A stretch of DNA of 64,000 nucleotides from RPQJ01 sp963706535. GTDB taxonomy: Bacteria > Pseudomonadota > Gammaproteobacteria > Steroidobacterales > Steroidobacteraceae. Where the stretch lies: positions 84,587-148,586 of the forward strand of contig CAVPMU010000005.1 of the NCBI GenBank assembly GCA_963706535.1, given 5' to 3'. Under the pieces are notes generated by a model that saw only the letters and a program-made list of their open reading frames with translations, ran no database searches and had not been told where the DNA came from. The translations under genes and the position numbers were made by a program. Shown here piece after piece: positions 1 to 6,278 of the stretch. Numbering within the stretch: position 1 is the first letter of the stretch; every line of letters starts with the position of its first letter.

Positions 1-862
1 CGCCGTCCTCGCGGCGATACCCCTCGTACTGGCCGCGCACGATGTCGCGCCGGTCCGGGTGCTGTACGGCGCGCAGCACCTTCGTCTTCTCGTCGCGCAT
101 CGCCTCGGCGCCGGTCCCGACCGGCGGCTCCATCGCGAGGATCGCGAGCACCTCGAGCAGGTGGTTCTGCACCACGTCGCGCACCGCCCCGAGCTCCTCG
201 TAGAGGCGGCCGCGGCCCTCCACGCCGAAGCTCTCCGCCATCGTGACCTGCACGCTCTCGACGTGCGTGCGGTTCCAGACCGGCTCGATGATCGAGTTGG
301 CGAAGCGGAAATAGAGCAGGTTCTGCACCGGCTCCTTGCCGAGGAAGTGATCGATGCGGAAGATCGCGCCCTCGTCGAACACCGAGTGAAGTGCGCGGTT
401 GATGGTCCGGGCGCCCGCAAGGTCGCGCCCCAGCGGCTTTTCGACGACGACCCGCGCACCGGCCGCGCAGCCGGATTCGCCGAGCTTGCCCGCGACGGTG
501 GCGAACAGGCTGGGCGGGATGGCGAGGTAGTGGCAGGGGCGGGCGGCGTCGGCGAGCGCGAGTCGCAGGGCCGCGAACGTCGAGTGCTCGCGGTAGTCGC
601 CGTCCACCATGCCGAGCTTCGACTCGAGGCCCGCGAGCACGGCCGCATCGTACCCGCCGTGCTTCCCGAGGCTTTCGCGCATGCGCGCGACCAGTGCCTC
701 GCGGGTCGTGCCGCCGCGCGCCACGCCGACGACCGTCCGCGGCAGCCGTCCGCGCCGCTCCAGGTTCGCGAGCGCCGGAAAGATCTTCTTGAACGCGAGG
801 TCGCCGGTGATGCCGAAGACCACCAGCGCGTCGCTTGGTGCCGGGTTCGAGTTGTCAACCAT
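1..862 (-). CDS. zwf: glucose-6-phosphate 1-dehydrogenase, N-terminal part (runs off window)
   Basis: Oxidises glucose-6-phosphate to 6-phosphogluconolactone with reduction of NAD(P), the first step of the oxidative pentose phosphate and Entner-Doudoroff routes, in the cytosol. On the minus strand the frame is open from ATG at 862 to the window edge (287 codons). It begins MVDNSNPAPSDALVVFGITG, where the glycine-rich turn and GDLAFKKIFPAL match the family's coenzyme-binding N-terminus. The active-site signature RIDHFLGKEPVQNLLYFRF lies near residue 165, with the catalytic His and Lys of DHFLGKE present, and VVVEKPLGRD precedes it. The C-terminal part, about 200 residues, is outside the window. 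The first codons coincide with a copy of a GGTGCCGGGTT repeat, so the extreme N-terminus may be repeat-derived. It diverges from the GTPase gene at 976. Confidence 0.95.
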   Translation of the reverse strand, partial: MVDNSNPAPSDALVVFGITGDLAFKKIFPALANLERRGRLPRTVVGVARGGTTREALVARMRESLGKHGGYDAAVLAGLESKLGMVDGDYREHSTFAALRLALADAARPCHYLAIPPSLFATVAGKLGESGCAAGARVVVEKPLGRDLAGARTINRALHSVFDEGAIFRIDHFLGKEPVQNLLYFRFANSIIEPVWNRTHVESVQVTMAESFGVEGRGRLYEELGAVRDVVQNHLLEVLAILAMEPPVGTGAEAMRDEKTKVLRAVQHPDRRDIVRGQYEGYRREDG

Positions 863-971
863 TTATCGGGTTCGCCGCGCCGCGCGGTATGCCACGTTGC
901 AATCTAGGTACGCACAAGTCCATAACATTGCAAGCCCAGACAACCGCAACGACTGGAACCCGGCACCTCCG
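837..971. repeat. pair of inverted GGTGCCGGGTT arms around the zwf/GTPase divergent promoter
   Basis: GGTGCCGGGTTCGAGTTGTC begins at 837 and its complement AACCCGGCACCTCC occupies 957-970. The same arms form a tight hairpin at 41916-41958. The left arm codes the first residues of zwf; the right arm ends just before the ATG of the GTPase. It looks like a variant of the REP family seen later in the window (shared GGTGCC start). The roughly 95 bases between the arms must hold both promoters, but no clear -35/-10 pair is visible. Confidence 0.5.
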
Positions 972-975
972 CACC

Positions 976-2016
976 ATGCCTGCCAACCTGTCACCGGAAT
1001 ACAAGGCGGCGGCGGACGCCTACCGCAAGGCGCGCGATCCGCTCGAACGCCTCGGCCACCTGCGCGAGATGCTGCGCGTGATCCCCAAGCACAAGGGCAC
1101 GGACCACCTGCAGGCGGACCTGAAGCGGCGCATCAAGGAACTGGACGAGGAACTCGCCGGGCCGAAGAAGGGTGGTGCGCGCGGCGGCCCGGCGCTGGTG
1201 ATCCGGCCGGAAGGGACCGCGCAGCTGGTACTGGTCGGCGCGCCGAACAGCGGCAAGTCGCTGCTGCACGACCGCCTCACCGGCTCGGGCGCCCGCAGCG
1301 GCCCCTATCCCTACACGACGCAGCATCCGGAGCCCGGCATGCTGCGCTGGGAGGATACGCACTTCCAGCTCCTCGACCTGCCGCCGATCGACCCGGAGCA
1401 TCCGCTGCCGTGGCTCGCCGGGACCCTGCAATCGGCGGACGCGTGCCTGCTGGTCGTCGACCTCGCCGATCCCGAATGCCTGCAGCACGTCGCCTCGGTG
1501 CAGGAGGAGCTGGCCCGTCGCCGGGCGAGCCTCGTCACGCGCTGGCCGGCCGACGCGTCGCCGCAGGAACCGCAGGGTCTCGGTCCGGCCGTGGACGAGG
1601 ACGTGTTCGCGCTGCGCCTGCCGACGGTACTGCTGGCGAACAAGGCGGACCGGCTGGAGCACGCGGACACCGACCTCGCGGTGCTGGCGGAGCTCGAGGA
1701 GCCGCACTTCCCGGTGCTGCTGGTCTCGGCACAGACGGGCCTCGGCCTCGGCCAGCTCGGCGCCTGGCTGTGGCGGCGACTCGGGCTCGTGCGCGTGTAC
1801 ACGAAGGCGCCCGGCAAGCCTGCCGAGCGCGAGCGCCCGTTCACCTTGCGTGCGGGGGAGCAGACGGTGGCGGATGCGGCGCGACTCGTGCACCGCGACA
1901 TGGAGCGGACCCTCAAGTACGCCCGGGTCTGGGGACGGTCGGTCGCGGCGGACGGGCAGCATGTCGGTCGGGAGCACCGCTTGGCCGACGGAGACGTCCT
2001 GGAGCTGCATGCCTGA
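976..2016 (+). CDS. DRG/Obg-type GTPase with C-terminal TGS domain
   Basis: A 346-residue predicted GTPase. The first 65 residues are a charged helical region ending in KRRIKELDEEL, like the N-terminus of archaeal and eukaryotic DRG proteins. The G1 P-loop is VGAPNSGKS near residue 80, a switch/G3-like segment LLDLPPID follows near residue 133, and the G4 motif is NKAD near residue 222. The last 60 residues (EQTVADAARLVHRDM to LADGDVLELHA) form a TGS domain, which binds ribosome-linked partners in relatives. I chose ATG 976 because homology starts there; the frame is open further upstream without conserved sequence. DRG proteins act in translation control in archaea and eukaryotes; the role of bacterial members is not established. 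The downstream lipid genes start 31 bases later, so it may share their transcript. Confidence 0.8.
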   Translation: MPANLSPEYKAAADAYRKARDPLERLGHLREMLRVIPKHKGTDHLQADLKRRIKELDEELAGPKKGGARGGPALVIRPEGTAQLVLVGAPNSGKSLLHDRLTGSGARSGPYPYTTQHPEPGMLRWEDTHFQLLDLPPIDPEHPLPWLAGTLQSADACLLVVDLADPECLQHVASVQEELARRRASLVTRWPADASPQEPQGLGPAVDEDVFALRLPTVLLANKADRLEHADTDLAVLAELEEPHFPVLLVSAQTGLGLGQLGAWLWRRLGLVRVYTKAPGKPAERERPFTLRAGEQTVADAARLVHRDMERTLKYARVWGRSVAADGQHVGREHRLADGDVLELHA

Positions 2017-2047
2017 CGCGCAGTCGCGCAGATCGCCATAATGGCGA

Positions 2048-2689
2048 ATGGCAGAACGGCGGCCGATCGCAACACGCAACACCGGATGGGCGCGGTCGCT
2101 GGCCACGAGCGTCGCGCGCACCGGTCTCACGGCCAATGCGATCTCGGTGCTGGGCGCCGTGTTCGCCCTGGTCGCGGGCGCTGCATTCGCGCTTTCGGAC
2201 GGCCCCGCGTGGCGCCCGTGGCTCGTGCTCGCTGCGGCCTGCATCCAGTTGCGCCTGCTCTGCAACATGCTCGACGGCATGGTGGCGGTCGAGCACGGGC
2301 AGGCCACGGCGGTGGGCGCGCTCTACAACGACGTTCCCGATCGCATCGCCGACACCGTGATCCTCGTCGGCGCCGGCCATGCCGTGGCTGCGGGGCCCTG
2401 GGGACCGACACTCGGCTGGGCCTGCGCCGTGATGGCGATGTTCACCGCGTTCGTGCGCGTGCTGGGCGGCGCACTCGGCACGCCGCAGTTCTTCTTCGGG
2501 CCGCAGTCGAAGTCGCAGCGCATGGCGGTGCTCACCGGCGCGGCACTGCTCGGCGCGGTCATGCCGCACGCGGGGTGGGCCGGTCGCCTGGTCGGGCTGG
2601 CGCTCGTTATCGTGCTGGTCGGGTCGACGATCACGGTGGTGCGGCGCGTGCTGCGCGTCGCGCAGGAACTCCGCGCCCGTGGTCCTTGA
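2048..2689 (+). CDS. CDP-alcohol phosphatidyltransferase family membrane protein
   Basis: A 213-residue integral membrane enzyme of the family that transfers a phosphatidyl group from a CDP-alcohol to an alcohol. Hydrophobic segments lie near residues 28-48, 57-75, 100-120, 137-155 and 168-190. The signature DG-x2-A-x9-G-x3-D-x3-D is visible as LDGMVAVEHGQATAVGALYN followed by DVPDRIAD, although the usual AR is AV. The metal-binding aspartates are present. The substrate alcohol cannot be read from the sequence. It is the first gene of a run with acyltransferase and CdsA genes, whose product CDP-diacylglycerol is the donor for this family, so all three should act in one membrane-lipid pathway. 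Its 3' end overlaps the next gene by 11 bases. Confidence 0.85.
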   Translation: MAERRPIATRNTGWARSLATSVARTGLTANAISVLGAVFALVAGAAFALSDGPAWRPWLVLAAACIQLRLLCNMLDGMVAVEHGQATAVGALYNDVPDRIADTVILVGAGHAVAAGPWGPTLGWACAVMAMFTAFVRVLGGALGTPQFFFGPQSKSQRMAVLTGAALLGAVMPHAGWAGRLVGLALVIVLVGSTITVVRRVLRVAQELRARGP

Positions 2690-3323
2690 GAAGCTCGTTT
2701 CGGCACTGCTGCGCGCTGCGTGCCGGATCGTCACCGGTGCGCACCCGCGCTGGCTCTGCGACCCGCGGGTCACGACACCGCGCGTGTATTTCGCGAACCA
2801 TTGCTCGCATCTCGATACGGTCGTGGTGTGGAGCACGCTCCCCAGTGACCTTCGCGAGCGTACGCGCCCGGTCGCGGCGCGCGACTACTGGGGCCACGGT
2901 GCGGTGCGGCGCTTCATCGCCGGCCGCGTGTTCGACGCGTTGCTCATCGACCGCAAGCCGGTGGAGGACGCCGAGCTCGTCGAGCGCCAGCGCCGCGAGA
3001 CGCTCGGGGCGATGGCCGCCGTGCTCGATGCCGGGCGGTCGCTGATCCTGTTCCCGGAGGGCACGCGCGGCAGCGGCGAGGCCGTGGCTCCGTTCCGCTC
3101 CGGACTCTATCACCTTGCGCTCTCGCGGCCCGGGGTGCCGCTGGTGCCCGTGTACCTCGGCAATCTCGCGCGAATCCTGCCCAAGGGCGCGGCATTGCCG
3201 GTGCCGATGCAGGGACGCGTCGTGTTCGGGCCGGAGCTGCGACTCGGGCCGGGCGAGGAGAAGCACGCATTCCTCGCGCGTTGCCGCGAGGGCGTGCTGG
3301 CACTGGCGGAGGGGCGGGCATGA
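2679..3323 (+). CDS. 1-acyl-sn-glycerol-3-phosphate acyltransferase (PlsC/LPLAT family)
   Basis: Transfers an acyl chain to lysophosphatidate, giving phosphatidate at the inner membrane. The HX4D box is seen as NHCSHLDT near residue 43, and the substrate-binding box as FPEGTRGSGE near residue 126. PLVPVYLGNL near residue 155 is a third conserved block. The length (214) fits short PlsC-like proteins. The start is GTG, overlapping the preceding gene by 11 bases; its stop overlaps the ATG of cdsA (ATGA), so translation is probably coupled. It produces the substrate of the next enzyme. The first residues are weakly hydrophobic, giving at most one membrane anchor. Confidence 0.88.
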   Translation: MVLEKLVSALLRAACRIVTGAHPRWLCDPRVTTPRVYFANHCSHLDTVVVWSTLPSDLRERTRPVAARDYWGHGAVRRFIAGRVFDALLIDRKPVEDAELVERQRRETLGAMAAVLDAGRSLILFPEGTRGSGEAVAPFRSGLYHLALSRPGVPLVPVYLGNLARILPKGAALPVPMQGRVVFGPELRLGPGEEKHAFLARCREGVLALAEGRA

Positions 3324-4267
3324 GGCTGTTCGCGGATCGGGAGATGGTGTGGTTGATCGGCGGGATCCTGGCGTTCCTCGCCGTGGCGTCGGTGATCGCC
3401 TGGGTCCTCAAGGGACGCGCCTGGTCCGAGTCCGCGCGCGCCACGGTCGGCAACCTCGTCGCACGCATCCGTGCGTGGTGGGTGATGGTCGCGGTGTTCG
3501 GCATCGCGATCGCGACCGGCGGCTACGGTTCGCTGGTGATGTTCACCATCGTGTCGTTCCTCGCCATGCGCGAATTCATGACCTTGCTGCCGACGCGCCG
3601 CGCCGATCATCGCGCCATGCTGTGGACCTTCTTCCTGTTCCTGCCCGCGCAGTACTACTTCGTCGCGACCGGCTGGTACGGCATGTTCGCGCTGCTGATC
3701 CCGGTGTACGCCTACCTGCTGCTGCCGTCGCTGATGGTGCTCGCGGGCGACACCGAGGATTTCCTCTCGCGCACATCGCGGCTGCAGTGGGTACTGATGA
3801 TCTGCGTGTTCTGCGTGAGCCACGCACCGGCGCTGCAGATGCTCGAGATCCCGGGCTACGAGGGGCAGGGCGCGAAGCTGCTGCTCTACCTCGTGGTGGT
3901 GACGCAGGTCTCCGACGTGCTGCAGTACACGGTCGGCAAGCTCATCGGCCGGCGCAAGGCCGTGCCGAGCGTGAGCCCCAATAAGACGGTGGAGGGCTAT
4001 CTCGGTGGCGGCGGGCTCGCGGTGGCGCTCGGGACGGCGCTGTGGTGGGCGACGCCGTTCGCGCCGTGGCAGGCCGCGCTCATGTCGCTGGTGATCGTGC
4101 TGGCGGGCATCGCAGGGGGACTGGTGATGTCGGCCGTGAAGCGCGACCGGCAGGTGAAGGACTTCGGCGCGCTGATTCCCGGCCACGGTGGCGTGCTCGA
4201 CCGGATCGACTCGCTGTGCTTCGCGGCGCCGCTGTTCTTCCACCTGACGCGCTTCTTCTTCACCTGA
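3320..4267 (+). CDS. cdsA: phosphatidate cytidylyltransferase
   Basis: Makes CDP-diacylglycerol from phosphatidate and CTP in the inner membrane. The 315-residue protein has about eight hydrophobic segments. Near the C-terminus it carries the family signature: SAVKRDRQVKDFGALIPGHG followed by GVLDRIDSL, with the conserved Lys-Arg, Lys-Asp, His and Asp residues. SPNKTVEG, a second conserved block, lies near residue 220. I chose ATG 3320, which overlaps the stop of the acyltransferase gene. It links the acyltransferase upstream to the CDP-alcohol phosphatidyltransferase at 2048. The sequence is a divergent CdsA of the kind often found as a second copy beside such genes, so the main housekeeping cdsA may be elsewhere. 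Confidence 0.9.
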   Translation: MRLFADREMVWLIGGILAFLAVASVIAWVLKGRAWSESARATVGNLVARIRAWWVMVAVFGIAIATGGYGSLVMFTIVSFLAMREFMTLLPTRRADHRAMLWTFFLFLPAQYYFVATGWYGMFALLIPVYAYLLLPSLMVLAGDTEDFLSRTSRLQWVLMICVFCVSHAPALQMLEIPGYEGQGAKLLLYLVVVTQVSDVLQYTVGKLIGRRKAVPSVSPNKTVEGYLGGGGLAVALGTALWWATPFAPWQAALMSLVIVLAGIAGGLVMSAVKRDRQVKDFGALIPGHGGVLDRIDSLCFAAPLFFHLTRFFFT

Positions 4268-4270
4268 GCC

Positions 4271-4813
4271 ATGTGGGTCGTGCTCGCCGCGGCGTGGGGA
4301 TTCGCGGAGGCGACGCTGTTCTTCGTCGTGCCGGACGTGCTGCTCACGTGGCTCGCCGGTTTCCGGCCGGGCCTCGCGTGGCGGGCCGTCGTGGCCTGCC
4401 TCGTGGGGGCGCTCGTCGGTGGGGCGCTGATGTTCGTGCTGGCGCTGGAGTCGCCCGAGGCCGTGCGTGCATGGGTGGCGGCGGTGCCGGCGATCAGCGA
4501 GGCCTTCATGGCGAGCACCGCTGCGGCATTGCGCGAGGACTTCGGGCCGGCGATGCTGCGGGCGGGGTTCACCGGCGTGCCGTACAAGGTGCTGGCCGTC
4601 GAGTCGGGCGCCGACGGCCGGTCGTTTGCAGCGTTCCTCGCGCTCAGCGTGCCGGCACGGCTGTCCCGCTGGGTATTGCTGGTGCTGGTTGCTCAAGGCG
4701 TGGCGGCGTTCGTCCGCGCCCGCGTGCGTGAGCCGGACCGTGTGTTGCGGACGTTGTGGGCCGGCGGCTGGGGGCTGGTGTACGCGGTGTATTTCAGCGT
4801 GATGGAGTGGTGA
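4271..4813 (+). CDS. small membrane protein of the lipid-synthesis operon
   Basis: A 180-residue hydrophobic protein with about four to five membrane segments (near residues 3-22, 37-57, 125-150 and 160-178). The opening WGFAEATLFFVVPDVLLT is reminiscent of the small VTT/DedA-like proteins, but no diagnostic motif lets me name it. It starts three bases after cdsA and overlaps the following gene by four bases, so it is cotranscribed with phospholipid genes. A role in lipid transport or remodelling is a guess from context only. Confidence 0.6.
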   Translation: MWVVLAAAWGFAEATLFFVVPDVLLTWLAGFRPGLAWRAVVACLVGALVGGALMFVLALESPEAVRAWVAAVPAISEAFMASTAAALREDFGPAMLRAGFTGVPYKVLAVESGADGRSFAAFLALSVPARLSRWVLLVLVAQGVAAFVRARVREPDRVLRTLWAGGWGLVYAVYFSVMEW

Positions 4814-5400
4814 GCAGCGTGGCGATTCCACTGTGGTTCAAGCTCGCCTACACGGCGTTCGTGCTGTACATCGTCGTGATCTGGTGGCGGCACTACGGCT
4901 GGAAGAACTTCCTGTGGTTCTCGGACATCGCGTTCATCGGCGCGGTACCGGCGATGTGGCTCGAGCACGTGGCGCTCGCGAGCGTGCTCGCCGTGGCGGT
5001 GCTGGTGCCCGAGATCCTCTGGAACGTCGATTACGCGGGACGCCTGCTGCTGCGCCGGCGCATCACCGGGCTCACGGACTACATGTTCGAGCCCGAGCGG
5101 CCGCTGATCCTGCGCGCGCTGTCGCTGTTCCACGTGCCGCTGCCGCTGGTGCTGCTGTGGCTGCTCGCCGCTTACGGTTATGACGAGCGCGTCGCGCTGC
5201 CCGGCGCGATCGTGCTCGCCGCCGTCGTGCTGCCCTGGAGCCGCTGGGTGAGCACCCCGGACAAGAACATCAACTGGACGTATGGCCTCGGCGCGCGACG
5301 GGTTGCCTGGCCCGCGACCGTGTACGTCCCGGTCCTCTTCTTCGGCTTCGTGGCGCTCGTCTTCATCCCCACCCACTGGGCCCTGTCCCGGTACTTCTAA
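4810..5400 (+). CDS. polytopic membrane protein, last gene of the lipid operon
   Basis: About 196 residues with six or seven hydrophobic segments. Polar landmarks are WWRHYGWKNFLWFSD near residue 24 and STPDKNINWTYG near residue 155. The GTG at 4810 overlaps the stop of the preceding gene (GTGA), which favours it over the in-frame GTG at 4819. No family is recognised with confidence. The conserved-looking aromatic and charged loops argue for an enzyme or lipid-binding role rather than a simple structural protein. The gene is followed at once by a terminator hairpin that begins in its stop codon, marking the operon end. Confidence 0.6.
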   Translation: MSSVAIPLWFKLAYTAFVLYIVVIWWRHYGWKNFLWFSDIAFIGAVPAMWLEHVALASVLAVAVLVPEILWNVDYAGRLLLRRRITGLTDYMFEPERPLILRALSLFHVPLPLVLLWLLAAYGYDERVALPGAIVLAAVVLPWSRWVSTPDKNINWTYGLGARRVAWPATVYVPVLFFGFVALVFIPTHWALSRYF

Positions 5401-5443
5401 AAGGGGACGCTTCCCTTTTCAAAAAGGGAAGCGTCCCCTTTTT
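5399..5443 (+). terminator. near-perfect 21-bp palindrome followed by T-run
   Basis: Two 21-base arms with a 2-base loop: core AAGGGGACGCTTCCCTT on the left and its complement on the right, ending CCCCTTTTT. It begins inside the TAA stop of the preceding gene and is the best intrinsic terminator in the window. It can work in both directions because each arm ends in A or T tracts. Similar AAAGGGGACGC palindromes are, from memory, a dispersed repeat in several proteobacteria. Confidence 0.85.
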
Positions 5444-5469
5444 GCGACGTCCCGCACCTCTGATATAAT
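5442..5469 (+). promoter_or_regulatory. sigma-70 type promoter for the structured RNA
   Basis: A consensus TATAAT -10 box lies at 5464-5469 and TTGCGA as -35 at 5442-5447, with a 16-base spacer. It is the only perfect -10 hexamer I noticed in this GC-rich window, and it sits directly upstream of a folded, terminator-ended RNA. Transcription should start near 5476. Confidence 0.65.
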
Positions 5470-5475
5470 CCGCCC

Positions 5476-5627
5476 CAGCATCAAGAAAGGGGCTCACGCC
5501 CCGGCCAACCTGCCTCCCCGGGCAAGGTGGCGCGCGCCGCGAGGCGCGGATGTGGCCGGAAGGCAACGAAGCGGGTGAAAGCTCTCTCGAACCCTCCGGC
5601 GCTCGTATCGTGGCGCGGAGGGTTTTT
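5476..5627 (+). ncRNA. structured small RNA or riboswitch-like leader of unknown class
   Basis: About 150 bases lie between a consensus promoter and an intrinsic terminator. A first hairpin GGGGC-TCAC-GCCCC lies at 5489-5502. A junction is closed by CCGGCCA (5501-5507) pairing with TGGCCGG (5552-5558). Inside it are ACCTGCC with GGGCAAGGT, and CGCGCC with GGCGCG around a GCGA tetraloop. An unpaired purine-rich stretch GGAAGGCAACGAAGCGGGTG follows, then the terminator. The gene at 5715 starts 88 bases after the terminator, which would suit an attenuating riboswitch; an independent sRNA is equally possible. I compared it mentally with SAM, SAH, cobalamin, glycine, c-di-GMP, Moco, TPP and SRP RNAs and found no convincing match. 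Confidence 0.5.
5590..5627 (+). terminator. intrinsic terminator or attenuator ahead of the 5715 gene
   Basis: AACCCTCCGGCGC pairs with GCGCGGAGGGTT (one bulged base), followed by TTTTT at 5623-5627. It ends the structured RNA and lies upstream of the small gene at 5715, so it could be a conditional attenuator for that gene. Confidence 0.75.
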
Positions 5628-5714
5628 CGTATCCACATCCCGCCCGGCGCGCGCCGCTCGTTGGACCCACCGGTCAGGTCTGCAACGCCCGACAGGGGCT
5701 GAGGAGGTTTGACC

Positions 5715-6245
5715 ATGAACGCGATTTCGAACGCACTGATCGACTACTGGCACCGGCTGCCCGCCACCCCGGCGAGCACCCGCTGTCGCAACCTGGAACG
5801 CACTTGCCAGCACGTCCGCGACGGGGACCTCGCCCCGGATGCGCTCGTCCCGTACGCGCTCGCCGACAGCGACGAGGACGTGGTGTACGCAGCCGTGTCG
5901 CATTACCTCGACTCGGCACGCTCGCACGACCCCGGTCGCGGCCCGGCCACCGACGACGCGCTCGAATGGATCCGCCGCCACCTCGCACTCAACCGCGGCG
6001 CGGTATTCGCGGCGGTCCTCGGTCGCGGCGACCCGGCGCTGAACGAGCGCCTGTCCTCGCTGCGGCTCACGCTGTCGGCAGACGACGTCGCGACGGTGGC
6101 CCGGCGTGCGGCGCGGAGGCCCTGCACGCATTCACGCCGGTTCCTGCACGACTGGTTCGAGCTGCTGTCGGGGGAAGGCGCGCGGCCGGAGCGCGAGCAC
6201 CTTGCCGCCGCACTCGGAGCAGGCGCCGTCGCACGCGCCGCCTGA
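5715..6245 (+). CDS. hypothetical helical protein downstream of the structured RNA
   Basis: 176 residues, soluble, rich in Ala, Arg and Leu. ATG 5715 has a strong ribosome site GAGGAGG at 5701-5707. It is probably all-helical; phrases such as DGDLAPDALVPYALADSDED and VYAAVSHYLDSARSHDP look like short HEAT-type helical pairs, but I recognise no named family. It converges with the lytic transglycosylase gene, 33 bases separating the stops. If the RNA upstream is a riboswitch, this gene is its target and could be part of the ligand's metabolism; nothing in the protein itself supports an enzyme call. Confidence 0.55.
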   Translation: MNAISNALIDYWHRLPATPASTRCRNLERTCQHVRDGDLAPDALVPYALADSDEDVVYAAVSHYLDSARSHDPGRGPATDDALEWIRRHLALNRGAVFAAVLGRGDPALNERLSSLRLTLSADDVATVARRAARRPCTHSRRFLHDWFELLSGEGARPEREHLAAALGAGAVARAA

Positions 6246-6278
6246 CCACGCTGCGCAACGGCAGCGCGCCACCGCGCC

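Noticed and set aside
5530..5580. SRP 4.5S RNA-like GGCCGGAAGGCAACGAAGC
   Set aside because: Similar to the SRP core GGUCCGGAAGGAAGCAGCC only in part; the matching opposite strand with GCAGGUC/AGGCAG elements is not found and the fold differs.
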